DNA of 64,000 nucleotides from CAWGMT01 sp963823675 (GCA_963823675.1 CAWGMT010000012.1:1612001-1676000); one strand, 5' to 3'. Shown: positions 15,669 through 27,008, numbered from the stretch's first letter. Numbers and translations: made by a program. The notes: generated by a model not told the origin, from the letters alone.

Positions 15669-18600
15669 CCACCGCATTGAGCAACTCAGACAGCTCCGTT
15701 CCGGAACTGCTCGCGCACTTCGAGCAGGAATTACTCGCGGCCGCTGACCCGCACGTCGTGCTGGCGCGATTTCAGTTGCTTCACCCGGAGATGGCCGAAA
15801 CCTTCCGCGAGCTGGCCGAAGCGGTCCACCTGCTCCAGCAAACCCCGTGGCGGCCCGTGGCAGAATACGCCTCGGCACCGGGCGAATCCGCCACCCCGGC
15901 GCGGTTCGGTCCCTACCGGGTCATCCGGGCGGTCGGCCGGGGCGGCATGGGCGAAGTGTATGAGGCGGTCGAGGAGCCGCTAGCGCGTCGCGTCGCGGTC
16001 AAGACGATCCGCCGCAGCCAATCGACCGGCGCGACGACAATGCTCCGTTTCGATCGCGAGCGGCGGACTCTCGCCCGATTGCACCACACCAACATCGTGC
16101 CGATCTTCGCCACCGGCTGCGAGGGCGACTTGCTCTACTTCGCCATGCCCTATCTCTCCGGCGCGTCGCTCGGCCAGGTAATCAAGACGGCCCTCTCACA
16201 CGGATCGTCGGGCTCGGGCCTGTCGAATTCATCGTTCGAGCAACTGTTGCAAGAAGCCCATTCGCGTAGCCAGTCGGCTTCCGAAAAAACCGAGCCGCCC
16301 GCCGCTGCGGCACCGCAACCCGCCGCACCCGGCGAGGGCCAACCCGCGGATGCAGGCTCGCCGGGCCGCGCCGCATCCTCGGCTTCCACTGGGGTAAACG
16401 GTGTGCCGGTGTTGTCAAAGGTGTACATTCGCACGGCCGTGGCGGTGATGGCCGCCGTGGCGGAGGGGGTGCATCACGCCCACGAAGCGGGGGTCATTCA
16501 CCGCGATTTGAAGCCGTCGAACATCATGGTCAAAACGAGTGGTCATGCCTGGGTTCTCGACTTCGGCCTGGCCTCGCTCAAAAAGGCTGCGCAGCAAGAC
16601 GTGGCGGCGCCCTTGGCCTTCGCGATCACGGCGGAACCCGATGCCAGCCTGACCGCCGGTCCGATCGGCACTCCACCCTACATGGCCCCCGAGCAGCACA
16701 AGGATGGCGCGCAAGCCGACGCGCGCACCGACGTCTGGGGCCTGGGTGTGACCCTGTACGAGCTCTTGACGCTCCAGCGAGCCTTTGCAAGCGGCCGGTC
16801 CGTGCTCGAAGACGAGCCGAAATCGTCGCGGCAGCTCAATCCACACCTCGACCGCGACCTGGAGGCGGTCGTGCTCAAGGCTCTGCGCAAGGACCCCGTG
16901 CGCCGCTATGCGACCGCCGGCGCACTGGCCGATGATCTGAATCGCTGGCTGCGGCACGAGCCGGTTTCGGTCTGGCCGACCCATCGCCTCGCGCGGCCGT
17001 CTTGGCGAGTCTGGCTGTGGTCGAAGCGGAACAAAGGGTGGGCCGCGGCCATCGGGCTGGTCGTGCTCGGTTCACTTGTCCTGGGATTCTACGTGAACGA
17101 AGAGCGCGAGCACGCGCTGGAGCGCGAGCAGGCCACCCGGCGACGTCTGGAACTTCTGGATGTTCAGCGCCTCCAGTTCGGCGACCACAAGCAGGGCTGG
17201 TCGCGGACCATCTGGGACCGCCTCGCCCTGATGGAACGCAAGCCCGAGGAGCGGCCCGCGCTTCAGGCGCAGGCCGTGGCGACCCTGTCCGGGCTCGACG
17301 CCCGGCCCGAAAAGGAGTTCCCGATCTATGCCCAGGCGCTGATATTCGCGCCCGATGGACGGCTCAGGATGGGCAACACGGGCCAGGGCTCGAAGCTCTG
17401 GGACCCGGAGACCGGTCGCCTGGACACGCGAACCCTTGAAGTGGACGGTCCGCTGGCGGTTCGGCAGGACGGCACGGCCTGGCAACTGGGGCCGACCTAC
17501 ACCGAGCCGGACCGACCGGGCCGGATTCCCCTGGATCCCAGGCCGAATCCCGGCTTCCCCCTGCGCCTGCTCGATGTGGACAGGCAGGCCATCACCCGGA
17601 CCTTCGACGACCCGATTGAGGGTGGCTCACGGCTGCTGGCCTGGGCTCTCGCACCGCAGGCTTCGCACGCGGCCGCGGAAGTGGTCGACCACGAAGGAAG
17701 GCAGCACCTCCTGATCTGGGACGCGGGAACGGGGCGGCTGCTCCAGCGCATCGCCTGTCGGAACTCGCCCAAATCCCCCGCACTGCCCGGACCGGGCCTG
17801 GCGTTCGCGCCTGACTCGACCCTGCTCGCGTCTTGGGACGGCTCCGGTCGGATCGACCTCTGGAGCGTTCCCCGCGGTCTGTCCGTCGCGAACTTCATGG
17901 CGCGGAACCCCGTGAACTGCGTTGCCTTCGGCCCGAATCACTGGCTTCGCGAGACTGCCCGGACGGCGGCGGATCGCTGGATGTTGGCCGCGGGGGACAC
18001 CGACGGCTCCATCACGCTCTGGAGCCCTGGTATTCAGGGAACCTGGGGGATCCTCCGCGCTCGGTCCTCCAACGTCCTGAGCCTGGCCTTCAACCCCGAT
18101 GGGACGTTGCTGGCCACCGCGGGGCGGGCCCCTGGACTTCAGCTCTGGGACGTTGCCGCAGGAAGACGCATGGTCGAGTTGACTACTTGGGATTACGTAA
18201 CGGTGCTAGCCTTCAGTCCCGACGGCTTGCGGCTGGCGAGTAGCCGTTTTGATCCGTTCACGAGCCCACCGAGCGCCCGCGCGGGGACGCAGGTCTTCCA
18301 GCTCCAAACGGCACGGGGTATCCGGCAGTTGCACGGACTGCCGGGGGCGGTCGTGAAGGCCGTGTTCTCTCGCGACGGGCTGCGGGTGGCCGCGCTGTCG
18401 TGGGACTGGTGGGCGGGGGTCTGGGCGCGTGACACGGGCCGGTTGCTCCGTCTCTGTCCCGTGCCGCGCGGTCAGTTCGCCGACAGCGCCGACCTGGTCC
18501 TAAGCCCGGACGGCCGCCGCTTGGCGGTCTCGGCCGGGAACACCGCCACGCTTTGGGACCTGGAGACGGGCTTGGTGCGGCGATGGACCCTGCCCTGGGC

Positions 18601-19319
18601 CCTGAACGAGGCCTTGGCCTTCGTGGGCCCGGACCGGCTGTCGCTGGTGCGCACGGAGGTCCGCGACGGTTCGCGGCCCCCGGACTCCGAAGCGCCGCCG
18701 ACGGAGTACCCCCGTGTCTGCGTGCTCCGCGACCTCCTTGGCCCGACGCCGGAAAAGCCGTTGAAGGTGATCGACGATTTTAACTGGCGTGTCGAGGACA
18801 CGGAAGCGGCTCCGGACGGTTCGTGCTTCGTCGTCGATGGGATCAATGGGCCTGGGACGCCGAACCTCCGCCGACTGGTCCGGGCATACGACGCCGATGG
18901 GAAGTTCCTGACCGAGTTCTCGACGCATCGGCCGGCCGGTGACCGTTCAGGCGCTCTCCGCTTCGACCCGACGGGGAAGCTCCTCGTACTGGAACTGGCG
19001 CCAAATGGCAGGCGCCCGGTTCTGCTGGAGATGCCTTCGGGCCGGTTCCTCGGCGCGGTTTCTGTCGCTGCGCGGAGTCAGCCCGGGGGCTCGACGCTTT
19101 GCCGTGGTAGACGACCGCACGCTAATCCTTCATCTCCACGACCACGCTGGGACCCGCTTGGTCGAGCAACTCTCCGACGCCGGCGGTTTCTTCACTACAC
19201 CCTTCAGTCCCGACCTCGACGGCCGCTTCATGCTCTGGGGGAATCCATCCGGATTGGTCAGCGTGGCTGACCTGGTCGAGGTCCAGCGCCGGCTGGCCGA
19301 GATCGGCCTGGGCTGGTGA
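15665..19319 (+). CDS. Membrane Ser/Thr protein kinase with WD40 repeats (one apparent frameshift)
   Basis: About 1218 residues. Order: acidic N-terminal region; kinase domain from about residue 81 (VGRGGMGEVYEA glycine loop, catalytic Lys in VAVKTI, HRDLKPSN near 279, DFGLAS near 299); a Ser/Pro/Ala-rich insertion of about 75 residues inside the kinase domain; one membrane helix near 459-478 (AAAIGLVVLGSLVLGFYV); then WD40 repeats to the end, probably sensing outside the membrane. The ATG at 15665 is preferred over GTG 15614 because it matches the relic's ATGA junction. The frame breaks at about 19055-19075: the N-terminal frame runs into an Arg-rich shadow ending at 19270, while the next frame continues with coherent WD40 text and the characteristic end EVQRRLAEIGLGW at 19319. 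One extra base explains it. Confidence 0.85.
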
Positions 19320-19452
19320 ACACCGCCGCGAAGCGGGCGTGCGTTTGAGTGATGGAAATCCAACCCGCCGTCAACTTGGTAGCTGGGCCATCGAGACCGG
19401 TTCGGGTATCATATCCGTATATCCGGTAGACCCTGAGACAGGAAGGACGGCA

Positions 19453-19680
19453 ATGGTTATCACTCTCGACCCCGAACTGGAGGTCGCGTTAAGCGAACTG
19501 GCCCGCCGGCAGGGGATCGCTCCGGAAGCGTTGGCCCTCAATGCCCTGCGGGAGCGATTCCTCGCCAGCGCCGCTTTGCAGCCGCGGGATGAGTGGGAGC
19601 GAGGTCTACTCGCGGCGGCGCGGGATTGTGGCGTGTCCCTTCCCGACTCAGCCCTGAGCAGCGAAGCGCTGTACGATTAG
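19453..19680 (+). CDS. VapB-like antitoxin
   Basis: 75 residues from ATG 19453, with GGAAGG at 19441-19446 as ribosome binding site. The frame is open to 19339, but the first 38 residues lack features and this site decides the start. MVITLDPELEVALSELARRQG, then APEALALNALRERFL, resembles the ribbon-helix-helix or short antitoxins that precede PIN toxins; the C-terminal tail SSEALYD is typical of such antitoxins and usually wraps the toxin. Its TAG stop directly abuts a PIN-domain relic, so the pair was a VapBC module. The antitoxin itself looks intact. Confidence 0.6.
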   Translation: MVITLDPELEVALSELARRQGIAPEALALNALRERFLASAALQPRDEWERGLLAAARDCGVSLPDSALSSEALYD

Positions 19681-19835
19681 TGGCCTATCTCAGCAAGCTG
19701 GTCCATGATGCCCGCCTCGTTGAAGTCTGCCACGTGCATGGGGTGACGCACATCCTCACGTTTAACGTTTCCCACTTCGTGCGGATGGCGGGTTTTGGTC
19801 CAGGCCTTGTTGTGGTTGATCCAGCGAGCGTCTGA
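19680..19835 (+). pseudogene. VapC-type PIN toxin, C-terminal relic
   Basis: About 51 codons, in frame from the GTG at 19680 to the stop at 19833-19835. The text KLVHDARLVEVCHVHGVTHILTFNVSHFVRMAGF matches the C-terminal half of PIN ribonucleases: HDARLV carries the conserved Asp, and LTFN plus DF/HF is the final active-site strand. The first 80-90 residues, with the N-terminal Asp, are missing, and the relic starts right at the antitoxin stop. An internal deletion has probably destroyed the toxin. Confidence 0.65.
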
Positions 19836-20378
19836 GGGCGACGCCAAACCAGTCGTTGCAGCAGACTGGGCCTTCATAATGGCTTACCTGGGATTCGGCC
19901 ATTCCAGCCGGCCCCGCTGCTGAACTGTTTCGTTCGTGCCCCGGCAGTGGGCCGAGCCCGACGCCGGAAGATTCCGCTGTATTCCTAGCTCGCGGCTGCA
20001 AATTACCAGGGAAGCGTGCCTCTCTCGTGCCGCTCGGTCCCGCTTCGCTTGGCTCCGTAACGCTCTGCCCGTGTCGGCTCCGTGGGACCGCGCCTGGTTC
20101 GACGTCAACTCCGCTCGCCCCCTGATCAACTTCGGCGGCGCGAAGCGCGCGAGTACGTCCTCGCAGTGGCCAAGCAGACGACTTCTTCGACAGATACTAG
20201 TCAGATTCCGCGCCGTTCTCGCGGGAAGACACCTGAGGAGGTTTCTGGGATCGACCCCCTACATCGCCGGTCACGGCGTGGACGGTGTTTCCCGACCTGG
20301 TAGGAGTCGATCCTGCTTGCTGTGTCGTCGCTTTCCTTCGGGCACGATTCAATTCTCATGATCATGAGGAGGTTTCAC
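19836..20378. other. Intergenic region upstream of large beta-helix gene
   Basis: About 540 bases. It ends in an exemplary ribosome binding site, AGGAGG at 20367-20372, six bases before ATG 20379. The open frames across it (for example 19936-20361) have Arg/Ser-rich shadow composition and no motif. I see no RNA gene. Confidence 0.4.
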
Positions 20379-23300
20379 ATGTTTTCCCCATCGCGACCAC
20401 TGACCCGGCGGATCGTTAGGAGGACCATGGCGCAGGCGCGCCGGAAGCCTCTGTTGGAGGTGCTGGAAGCCAGGACGCTGCTAAGCGGGGGGTTCTCGGA
20501 CAGCTTCGAGGGGTCTACCCTCAACCCGTTCTGGACCGAATTCACCCAATCTGGCTCGATCACCCTATCTACTGCAGAAGCACACAGCGGGTCGCAGTCG
20601 GCCATGTTCAGCAGCACAGCCAATGGCTCTACAACAATAGAGAGTCTTTCCCATAACTTCTCCGTACCAACTTATGGAACGGCGTCCGTCTGGATCTATG
20701 ATACCGGTGCGGGTGTGTCTTCAAGCAATTATATTTACTTTCAAGTTGGTAATACAAATCTTAACTTCAGCGCCTATCTTACGACGTTCGACTACGGATT
20801 TCAGGGGGGTGGCCCGGGACGCGGTGACCAGTACGACTACCAAGATTCTCTAACTATGAGCAACGTGGCGGCCACCGGTATCACGAGAACGCTAGCCTGG
20901 CATGAGTATGAGATCATCGACACACCACAAGCGTTGTCGATCGTGCTAGACGGTACGACAGTATATACGACGGCGGGTGGAACGCCTTTCGATTCGGTCA
21001 CTCTTGAGATGTTCGCCCCAGGCTTTAGGCCGTCTTGGACTTCCTATTACGACGACTTCGAGTTCGTCCCGGACTTCGTGGTCACCTCGCTCGCCGATTC
21101 CGGTCCTGGCTCCTTGCGTGACGTGATCGACGAGGTGAACACCGACCCGATCGCGAACGGCGCCGACCAGATTACGTTCGCACCTGGCATTTCCGGGGGA
21201 ACGATCGCACCTCAATCGCCACTTCCACCGATCACCCGCAACCAGGTCACCGTCGTCGGTCCGATCACGCTGGACGGCACCTCGGCGGGGGGAGACGGAC
21301 TCGACATTTCTGGCAACCAAGACAGCGTTCAGAACGTGACAGTCGAGAGTTTTAGCGGGAACGGCGTCTCCATCACCGGCAACAACGATTCGGTCACGGG
21401 AAGCCAGATCACCGGCGACCAAAACGGAATCGTCGTCTCCGCAGGTGCTACGGGCAACACAATCGGCGGCACGGTCAGCGGCACACAAAACACGATCGCG
21501 AATAACTTCGGCGCTGGAGTTCATCTGCAAGGCGCCGAGCAGACGGTGGTGCAGGGAAACTGGATCGGGACCGATTCGTCGGGTGACACCGGTCTCGGCA
21601 ACAGCGGGGACGGTATCGACGTCTTCAATGGCGCCACCGCGAACACGATCGGCGGGACGGTCTTAGGAGCGGGCAACACGATCGCCAACAACCACGGCAA
21701 TGGTGTGACGATTGGGAGTAGCCCGACCGACGCTTCGGCCGGTGACTCGGTTCTTGAGAATGCGATATACGGCAACGCCAAGATCGGAATCGACCTCGGA
21801 GACGACGGCGTCACGCTCAACGATTCCAAGGGCCACTCCGGTCCGAACCTCTTCCAGGATTTTCCGCTATTGGCCAGCGCGTTCTCCGTTAACGGGACGA
21901 CTTTGATCGCGGGTTCGCTGTCCGCAGATCCCAACACCATGTACCGGGTTGAATTCTACGGCGACCCGAACGAGGATCCGTCCGGTCACGGCCAGGGCCA
22001 GACCTTCCTCGGTTTCGCCAACGTAACGACCGGCACGAACGGTGTCGCGTCCTTCACCGACGATGTTGCCGTCGCCGTGCCCGTCGGCCAGTTCGTTAGC
22101 GCGACTGCCACTGATCCAGACAACGATACCTCGGAGTTCTCCGCAGACGTCCCCGTCCAATCCGGCTACCTGGTTACGAACACCAATGACAGCGGCTCCG
22201 GCTCGCTTCGCCAGGCGATCCTGAGCGCGGATGCGAACGACTCGGTCGCGAACACGATCGTCTTCAATATCCCCGAGACCGATCCTGGCTACGCCAACGG
22301 CGTCTTCACGATCCAGCCCCTGAGCCAGTTGCCCGTTCTCGGCCAGAACATCACCATCGACGGCACGACGCAGACCGCCTTCACCGGCAATACCAACCCT
22401 TATGGTCCCGTGATCGTCCTCAATGGTGCGAAGCAGCCAACGGGGGACGGCCTCGAGCTGGACGACGACAACACGGTCGAGGGGCTTGTGATCGACGGGT
22501 TCGCTGGTGGGGGGATCAGCTTGTCGTGGGCTTTCTCCAGCGGCGGTGTTTCGAACAACAACCGGATTCTCAACAATTACATCGGCACCGACGCAACCGG
22601 GACAAGTGCCGTTCCCAACAACTTCGGCATCGGGATCGTCGGCTACGGCTCTCCCTCGGAGCAATCGGCCAACAACGTGATCCAGGGTAACCTGATCTCC
22701 GGTAACCTCTCGTTCGGTATCGGGCTAGGCGACACCACGGTGACGCAGATTACGGACAACCTCATTGGCACTGACCGCACGGGCGCCTCCAATCTTGGCA
22801 ACGGCGCCGAAGGAATCAGCCTCGGCAATGCGGGCTGCCCTTCGAACACGATCATCGGGAACACGATCGCTTTCAACAAGGGCGACGGCATCGTCGATGC
22901 CCCGGACTATCGCTACAGCGTGGCTTATACGCCGCAGGGACACCAGGGAAACGCCTTCCTGCAGAACTCGATTTTCTCGAATGGCATGCTAGGCATTGAT
23001 CTGGTCGCACCCGGGACGGGTGGCAATGTGCAAGCGCCATGGGGCGTCCCTTTGCAGAACACGCCCGGCGGCCCGCACCAGGGGGCGAACCTGCTCCAGA
23101 ACTACCCCGTGCTCAACACGGCCATCTCGACCGCGTCCAGTACGGTCATCACCGGCTCGCTGAACAGCACGCCCAGCGAGACCTTCCATCTCGAGTTCTT
23201 CGCCAGCCCCACGGCCAATGCCTCGGGATACGGCGAGGGCAAAACCTACCTCGGCGATACTTTGGTGACAACCGACGCGGCCGGCAACGCGTCGTTCACC

Positions 23301-25496
23301 GTGACGGTGCCCGTGGGAAATCTCGTGGGCCAGGTGCTCAGCTCCACCGCCACCGATGCAGGCAACAATACGTCGGAGTTTTCCAAGGACATCTACATCC
23401 AATCCGGCTACCTGGTGACGAACACCAATGACAGCGGTCCCGGCTCGCTGCGCCAGGCGATCGCCTACGCCGAATTGCTTTCAGGCAACGAGACCGTCAT
23501 GTTCGACCCAACCGTCTTCAGCACCCCGCAGACGATCACCTTGACCTCGGGCCAGCTCAATCTGACGGATGCCACCGGCACCCTCACGATCCAGGGCCCC
23601 GGGGCGAATCTGCTGTCGGTCAACGGCAACAACGCGTCGCGTGTGTTCTACTTGCCCTACAGCAACGAAGGCGATTCGGCATCGCTCGATGGCCTGACCG
23701 TCTCGGGGGGCAGCGCCTCCAACGGCGGCGGCCTCGACAACAACTTCGGAACGCTCACGCTTGCCAACTGCACCGTCAGCGGCAACTCGGCTAACGGCGT
23801 GAACCAAGTCACCCCCGGAGATGGCGGCGGCGTATGTAACGTCGGAGGCAGCGTCACGCTGACCAACTGCACCATCAGCGGCAACACCACTAACGGTGTT
23901 AACGGCTTCGCCGGCGGGCAAGGGGGCGGGCTGTTCAACCACGACGGCATTGACACGCTGACCAACTGCACCGTCAGCGGCAATTCCGCCACCTATGGCG
24001 GCGGCCTGTACAACGAAAATGGCGTCACGCTGACCGACTGCACCGTCAGCGGCAACTCCGCCACTTACGGCGGCGGCCTGTTCGCCGGCCTTGGCGCAGC
24101 CACACTGAACAACACGATTGTCGCCGGCAACACCGGCGGGGACACGTACGGGAGCTACTTCGGCTCCAACAACTTCATCGGCGGCATCCCGCTGCTGGCC
24201 GCGCTGGGCAACTACGGCGGGCCGTCGCAGACCATGCCTCCGTTGCCGGGCAGCCCGGTCATCGGCGCCGGCAGCACGGCGCTGATTCCCACCGGCATCA
24301 CCACCGACCAGCGCGGCGAGCCGCGGACCGTCAATGGCTCCGTCGACATCGGCGCGGTGCAAAGCCAGGGCTACACGCTCACGCCGGCCACTGGGAGCAC
24401 GCCGCAGACCGCCGTCGCCAGCACGGAGTTCGCCAACCCGCTGGCGGTCCGAGTGACGCCCAATTACGCCAGCGACCCTGTCAACGGTGGGGTGATCACG
24501 TTCACCGCGCCGACCTCCGGCGCGTCGGCCACGCTTTCGGCGGCCTCGGCCACGATCACCAACGGTGGCGCGGCGGTGACCGCCACGGCCAACGCCACAG
24601 CGGGTTCTTATGTCGTCTCGGCCTCCGCCGTCGGCGTCAGCACCCCCGCTTCGTTCCATCTGACCAATACGCCCTCTCTGCCATCATGGCTGGCCACCGG
24701 CAGCGCCGCCACCTGGAACGCGGGCACCAAGACGCTCAGCGTTACCGGGGCGGCCACGATCACCGCCGATCCGGGCAGCGATGCCCCCAACATCGTCGCC
24801 TCCGGCGCCGCCGCGGTGTTGACGATCCAACCGATCACCGTCGGGTTCGTCAACCTGGGCGGAATCACGCTCACGGGTGGTGCCAGCATCATCGTCCCCA
24901 GCGTGGGTGCGGCGCGAACGCACACCTACCACAACGTGATCGTGCTCGACTCGAATGGAACGACCGTTCCCACCTTCTCGATCGACTCGTCGAGCAAACT
25001 GGACATGGGCGACAACGACCTGATCATCCAGAACGGCGGCAGCGAGCTGGCCACCGTCCAGGGGCTCGCCCAAACGGGTGCCGACTATCCCAACAACGAC
25101 TGGACGGGCAACGGCCTGACCAGCTCCGTTGCGGAGAGCAACGACGCCAACCAGGGCTACGAGCAGACGCTGCTCGCGGTCGCTCTCAACGGCAGCCTGC
25201 CGAGCGGGCCCGTTACGTGTTGGCGGGCGGGTAGCGGCGCGCTCGCCTTGGGCCCCAACGACATCATCGTGAAGTACACCTACAATGGCGACTTCAATCT
25301 TGACGGCATGGTCGACGACAGCGACGCCGGGCTCCTGTCCGCCTTCTATGCCCCGGGTGTGCCCTATGGGGCCCCCGGCTCGGCGTTCGAGTATGGTGAT
25401 ACCAACGGCGACGGCTACGTCGACGACAGCGACGCCGGCTTGTTCGGCGTTCTGTATGGCCTTGGCACCCCCGGCAGCGGCACCGCGCAACTCTAA
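20379..25496 (+). CDS. Large secreted beta-helix protein with dockerin-like end
   Basis: 1705 residues. The start at ATG 20379 is set by AGGAGG six bases upstream; the frame is open to a GTG at 20322. Near residue 28 it has LEVLEARTLLS, the planctomycetal motif of large exported proteins. Then: a lectin-like or LamG-like beta sandwich (about 40-230); three segments beginning SLADSGPGSLRDVI or TNDSGSGSLRQAI, the start of choice-of-anchor/CSLREA-type beta-helix units; many NTIGGT and NCTVSGNSA rungs; a GSPVIGAG...DIGAV closing motif; an Ig-like domain; and paired calcium loops FNLDGMVDDSDAG and TNGDGYVDDSDAG, as in dockerins. Probable role is a cell-surface or matrix protein. The frame is intact. 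Two copies of the SGYLVTNTNDSG segment lie about 1.24 kb apart. Confidence 0.75.
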   Translation: MFSPSRPLTRRIVRRTMAQARRKPLLEVLEARTLLSGGFSDSFEGSTLNPFWTEFTQSGSITLSTAEAHSGSQSAMFSSTANGSTTIESLSHNFSVPTYGTASVWIYDTGAGVSSSNYIYFQVGNTNLNFSAYLTTFDYGFQGGGPGRGDQYDYQDSLTMSNVAATGITRTLAWHEYEIIDTPQALSIVLDGTTVYTTAGGTPFDSVTLEMFAPGFRPSWTSYYDDFEFVPDFVVTSLADSGPGSLRDVIDEVNTDPIANGADQITFAPGISGGTIAPQSPLPPITRNQVTVVGPITLDGTSAGGDGLDISGNQDSVQNVTVESFSGNGVSITGNNDSVTGSQITGDQNGIVVSAGATGNTIGGTVSGTQNTIANNFGAGVHLQGAEQTVVQGNWIGTDSSGDTGLGNSGDGIDVFNGATANTIGGTVLGAGNTIANNHGNGVTIGSSPTDASAGDSVLENAIYGNAKIGIDLGDDGVTLNDSKGHSGPNLFQDFPLLASAFSVNGTTLIAGSLSADPNTMYRVEFYGDPNEDPSGHGQGQTFLGFANVTTGTNGVASFTDDVAVAVPVGQFVSATATDPDNDTSEFSADVPVQSGYLVTNTNDSGSGSLRQAILSADANDSVANTIVFNIPETDPGYANGVFTIQPLSQLPVLGQNITIDGTTQTAFTGNTNPYGPVIVLNGAKQPTGDGLELDDDNTVEGLVIDGFAGGGISLSWAFSSGGVSNNNRILNNYIGTDATGTSAVPNNFGIGIVGYGSPSEQSANNVIQGNLISGNLSFGIGLGDTTVTQITDNLIGTDRTGASNLGNGAEGISLGNAGCPSNTIIGNTIAFNKGDGIVDAPDYRYSVAYTPQGHQGNAFLQNSIFSNGMLGIDLVAPGTGGNVQAPWGVPLQNTPGGPHQGANLLQNYPVLNTAISTASSTVITGSLNSTPSETFHLEFFASPTANASGYGEGKTYLGDTLVTTDAAGNASFTVTVPVGNLVGQVLSSTATDAGNNTSEFSKDIYIQSGYLVTNTNDSGPGSLRQAIAYAELLSGNETVMFDPTVFSTPQTITLTSGQLNLTDATGTLTIQGPGANLLSVNGNNASRVFYLPYSNEGDSASLDGLTVSGGSASNGGGLDNNFGTLTLANCTVSGNSANGVNQVTPGDGGGVCNVGGSVTLTNCTISGNTTNGVNGFAGGQGGGLFNHDGIDTLTNCTVSGNSATYGGGLYNENGVTLTDCTVSGNSATYGGGLFAGLGAATLNNTIVAGNTGGDTYGSYFGSNNFIGGIPLLAALGNYGGPSQTMPPLPGSPVIGAGSTALIPTGITTDQRGEPRTVNGSVDIGAVQSQGYTLTPATGSTPQTAVASTEFANPLAVRVTPNYASDPVNGGVITFTAPTSGASATLSAASATITNGGAAVTATANATAGSYVVSASAVGVSTPASFHLTNTPSLPSWLATGSAATWNAGTKTLSVTGAATITADPGSDAPNIVASGAAAVLTIQPITVGFVNLGGITLTGGASIIVPSVGAARTHTYHNVIVLDSNGTTVPTFSIDSSSKLDMGDNDLIIQNGGSELATVQGLAQTGADYPNNDWTGNGLTSSVAESNDANQGYEQTLLAVALNGSLPSGPVTCWRAGSGALALGPNDIIVKYTYNGDFNLDGMVDDSDAGLLSAFYAPGVPYGAPGSAFEYGDTNGDGYVDDSDAGLFGVLYGLGTPGSGTAQL

Positions 25497-25655
25497 TTGC
25501 GGGCCCGCCTCGCCGAGAATTCTCCTCGACAACTCATCGCCGTCATCGCGGCGGTGAGTTGTATAGGTCCCCCCGGCAGGTCGGCGTTGAGCGTATCGAT
25601 GTCGGCCCGGCTGTTCAGTGTCTCTCTGACACGTATTCAAGAAAGGCATTACTAC

Positions 25656-26387
25656 ATGCACAAGTTCTACGGTCTCGCGGCGGTGGCCCTGGTTCTGGGT
25701 CTGTCCGCCAGCCCGGTCTCGGCGGGCGCCCTGATCACTTTGTCGGTTGAGGGCAGTACGAGCCCAAGCGGGCCATTCAGCAGCTCCTTGACAGTGCAGG
25801 CGAACACCACGTATTACTACGAAGTGCTCGCCCAGATGTCCGCGATCGGCACGGTAGACGGCACCCACACCATCAACTCGCTCGTCGCGGGGGTAGACGG
25901 CAACAACTCCTTGTCGTTCACCCTGAGTGACATGGGCACCACTCCCGTCCCGATTAGAATCAGCACGGGAACGCTCATGAACGGGTACGGCAACGGCACC
26001 GGCGCCTAGGGAGGTACACCGAGCGGCAACAATCTCGACACCGCCCGCCCGATCCAGAGCCCCGGCGTCTTTGTTGGTGTCCCGACGAACAATACGCCCG
26101 CACCGTTGGTCGTGATGACGGGTAAGTTCACCACCGGAGCGTCGGTGACCGGCACGAGCTCGCTTCTCGATGGCTCGTTCGCCGGGGCCACGAGCGGTAT
26201 CAAGATCGATGACGGCGGTGTGGTGATCATCTCCAGCAGCACCGAGTCGGGCTCGTCTCCGATCGTCGGTTACCAAGGCCTGACGCTGGTCACCGTCCCC
26301 GAGCCGTCCAGCATCACCCTGGCCGGCTTGGGCCTCGGCGTCGTCGTCCTGACGCTCGTGCGTCGCCGCAAGAAGGTCTCGGCCTGA
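25656..26387 (+). pseudogene. PEP-CTERM protein interrupted by an in-frame TAG
   Basis: The start is ATG 25656 with GAAAGG at 25641-25646. A signal peptide (MHKFYGLAAVALVLGLSASPVSAG) opens the protein. The frame meets TAG at 26007-26009, then continues without any shift through GGTPSGNNLDTARP and ends with VPEPSSITLAGLGLGVVVLTLVRRRKK, a textbook PEP-CTERM anchor: VPEP, one membrane helix, Arg cluster. Full length would be 243 codons. As read, the product stops at residue 117 and loses its sorting signal. A CAG to TAG change is the simplest cause. PEP-CTERM proteins are exported and processed by exosortase; no exosortase gene is in this window. Confidence 0.75.
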
Positions 26388-26410
26388 CCCGAGGCCTCCT
26401 CGCTGTCACC

Positions 26411-26445
26411 GAGTCGCCGGCGGACCTTGCGTCCGCCGGCGACTC
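26411..26445. terminator. Perfect 15-bp inverted repeat after PEP-CTERM gene
   Basis: GAGTCGCCGGCGGAC (26411-26425), loop CTTGC, GTCCGCCGGCGACTC (26431-26445). It starts 24 bases after the stop at 26387. The stem is perfect and very GC-rich; no strong T-run follows, so its strength as a terminator is unknown. Confidence 0.75.
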
Positions 26446-26587
26446 AACCTTGTAACCTCGCCATCGCGGCGTCGCCGAAATAGTTTGCGCCGCCAGATCT
26501 TTCGCACTTCCTCTCGGTCATCTTTAGCGCTATTTTGCACTCTTGAAGCACCGAGTCTTTGGACCGGCATGTCGACCGCCGCGGCAG

Positions 26588-26893
26588 CTAACTCCATCGG
26601 AACTGTGAACGGACCGCGTACCGCCCGGCGATGGCGGCCAAAGTGAAGAGAACGAAACAGAGCGCCAGGATGGGGTCAATGTTGGTCGGGAGCGAGGTGC
26701 CTTCCTGCCAGCGGATGAGGGCGGTGAAGTCCGTCTTGGTCAGATTCTTGGCCTGGTCTTTCAGCCTGTTGAGCTGGGCGTTCCGGTGCGTGAGCGACAG
26801 CCAGGCGCCGACCGCCAGCGCATACGCCAGGATGGTGAACGGGTTGGCCGCCGCCTCGGGGATGGTCCTGAGGGCGCGTTCAAGGAAGCTCAT
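26588..26893 (-). CDS. Small two-helix membrane protein
   Basis: 101 residues from ATG 26893 (MSFLERALRTIPEA). The frame is open to 27034, but the extra part overlaps the next gene and is polar. Two hydrophobic segments are visible, PFTILAYALAVGAWLSL and DPILALCFVLFTLAAIAGRYAV, joined by a basic helix RNAQLNRLKDQAKNL that could form a coiled coil. No family recognised. It follows the winged-helix gene on the same strand at about 115 bases. Confidence 0.5.
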   Translation of the reverse strand: MSFLERALRTIPEAAANPFTILAYALAVGAWLSLTHRNAQLNRLKDQAKNLTKTDFTALIRWQEGTSLPTNIDPILALCFVLFTLAAIAGRYAVRSQFRWS

Positions 26894-27008
26894 TCTGATG
26901 CCTGAGCGCTGCATCTGAGGCACAGCCTGGGACTCGGGGATTGTACTCTCTCGCAATTCGCTGCTCTCAACCAATCCAGAGCCCGATCCAGCGCCGCGGG
27001 GCCCGACC

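Noticed and set aside
26007..26009. TAG read as pyrrolysine or other recoding
   Set aside because: PEP-CTERM proteins have no known pyrrolysine use, no suppressor machinery is visible, and TAG ends normal genes here; nonsense mutation is simpler.
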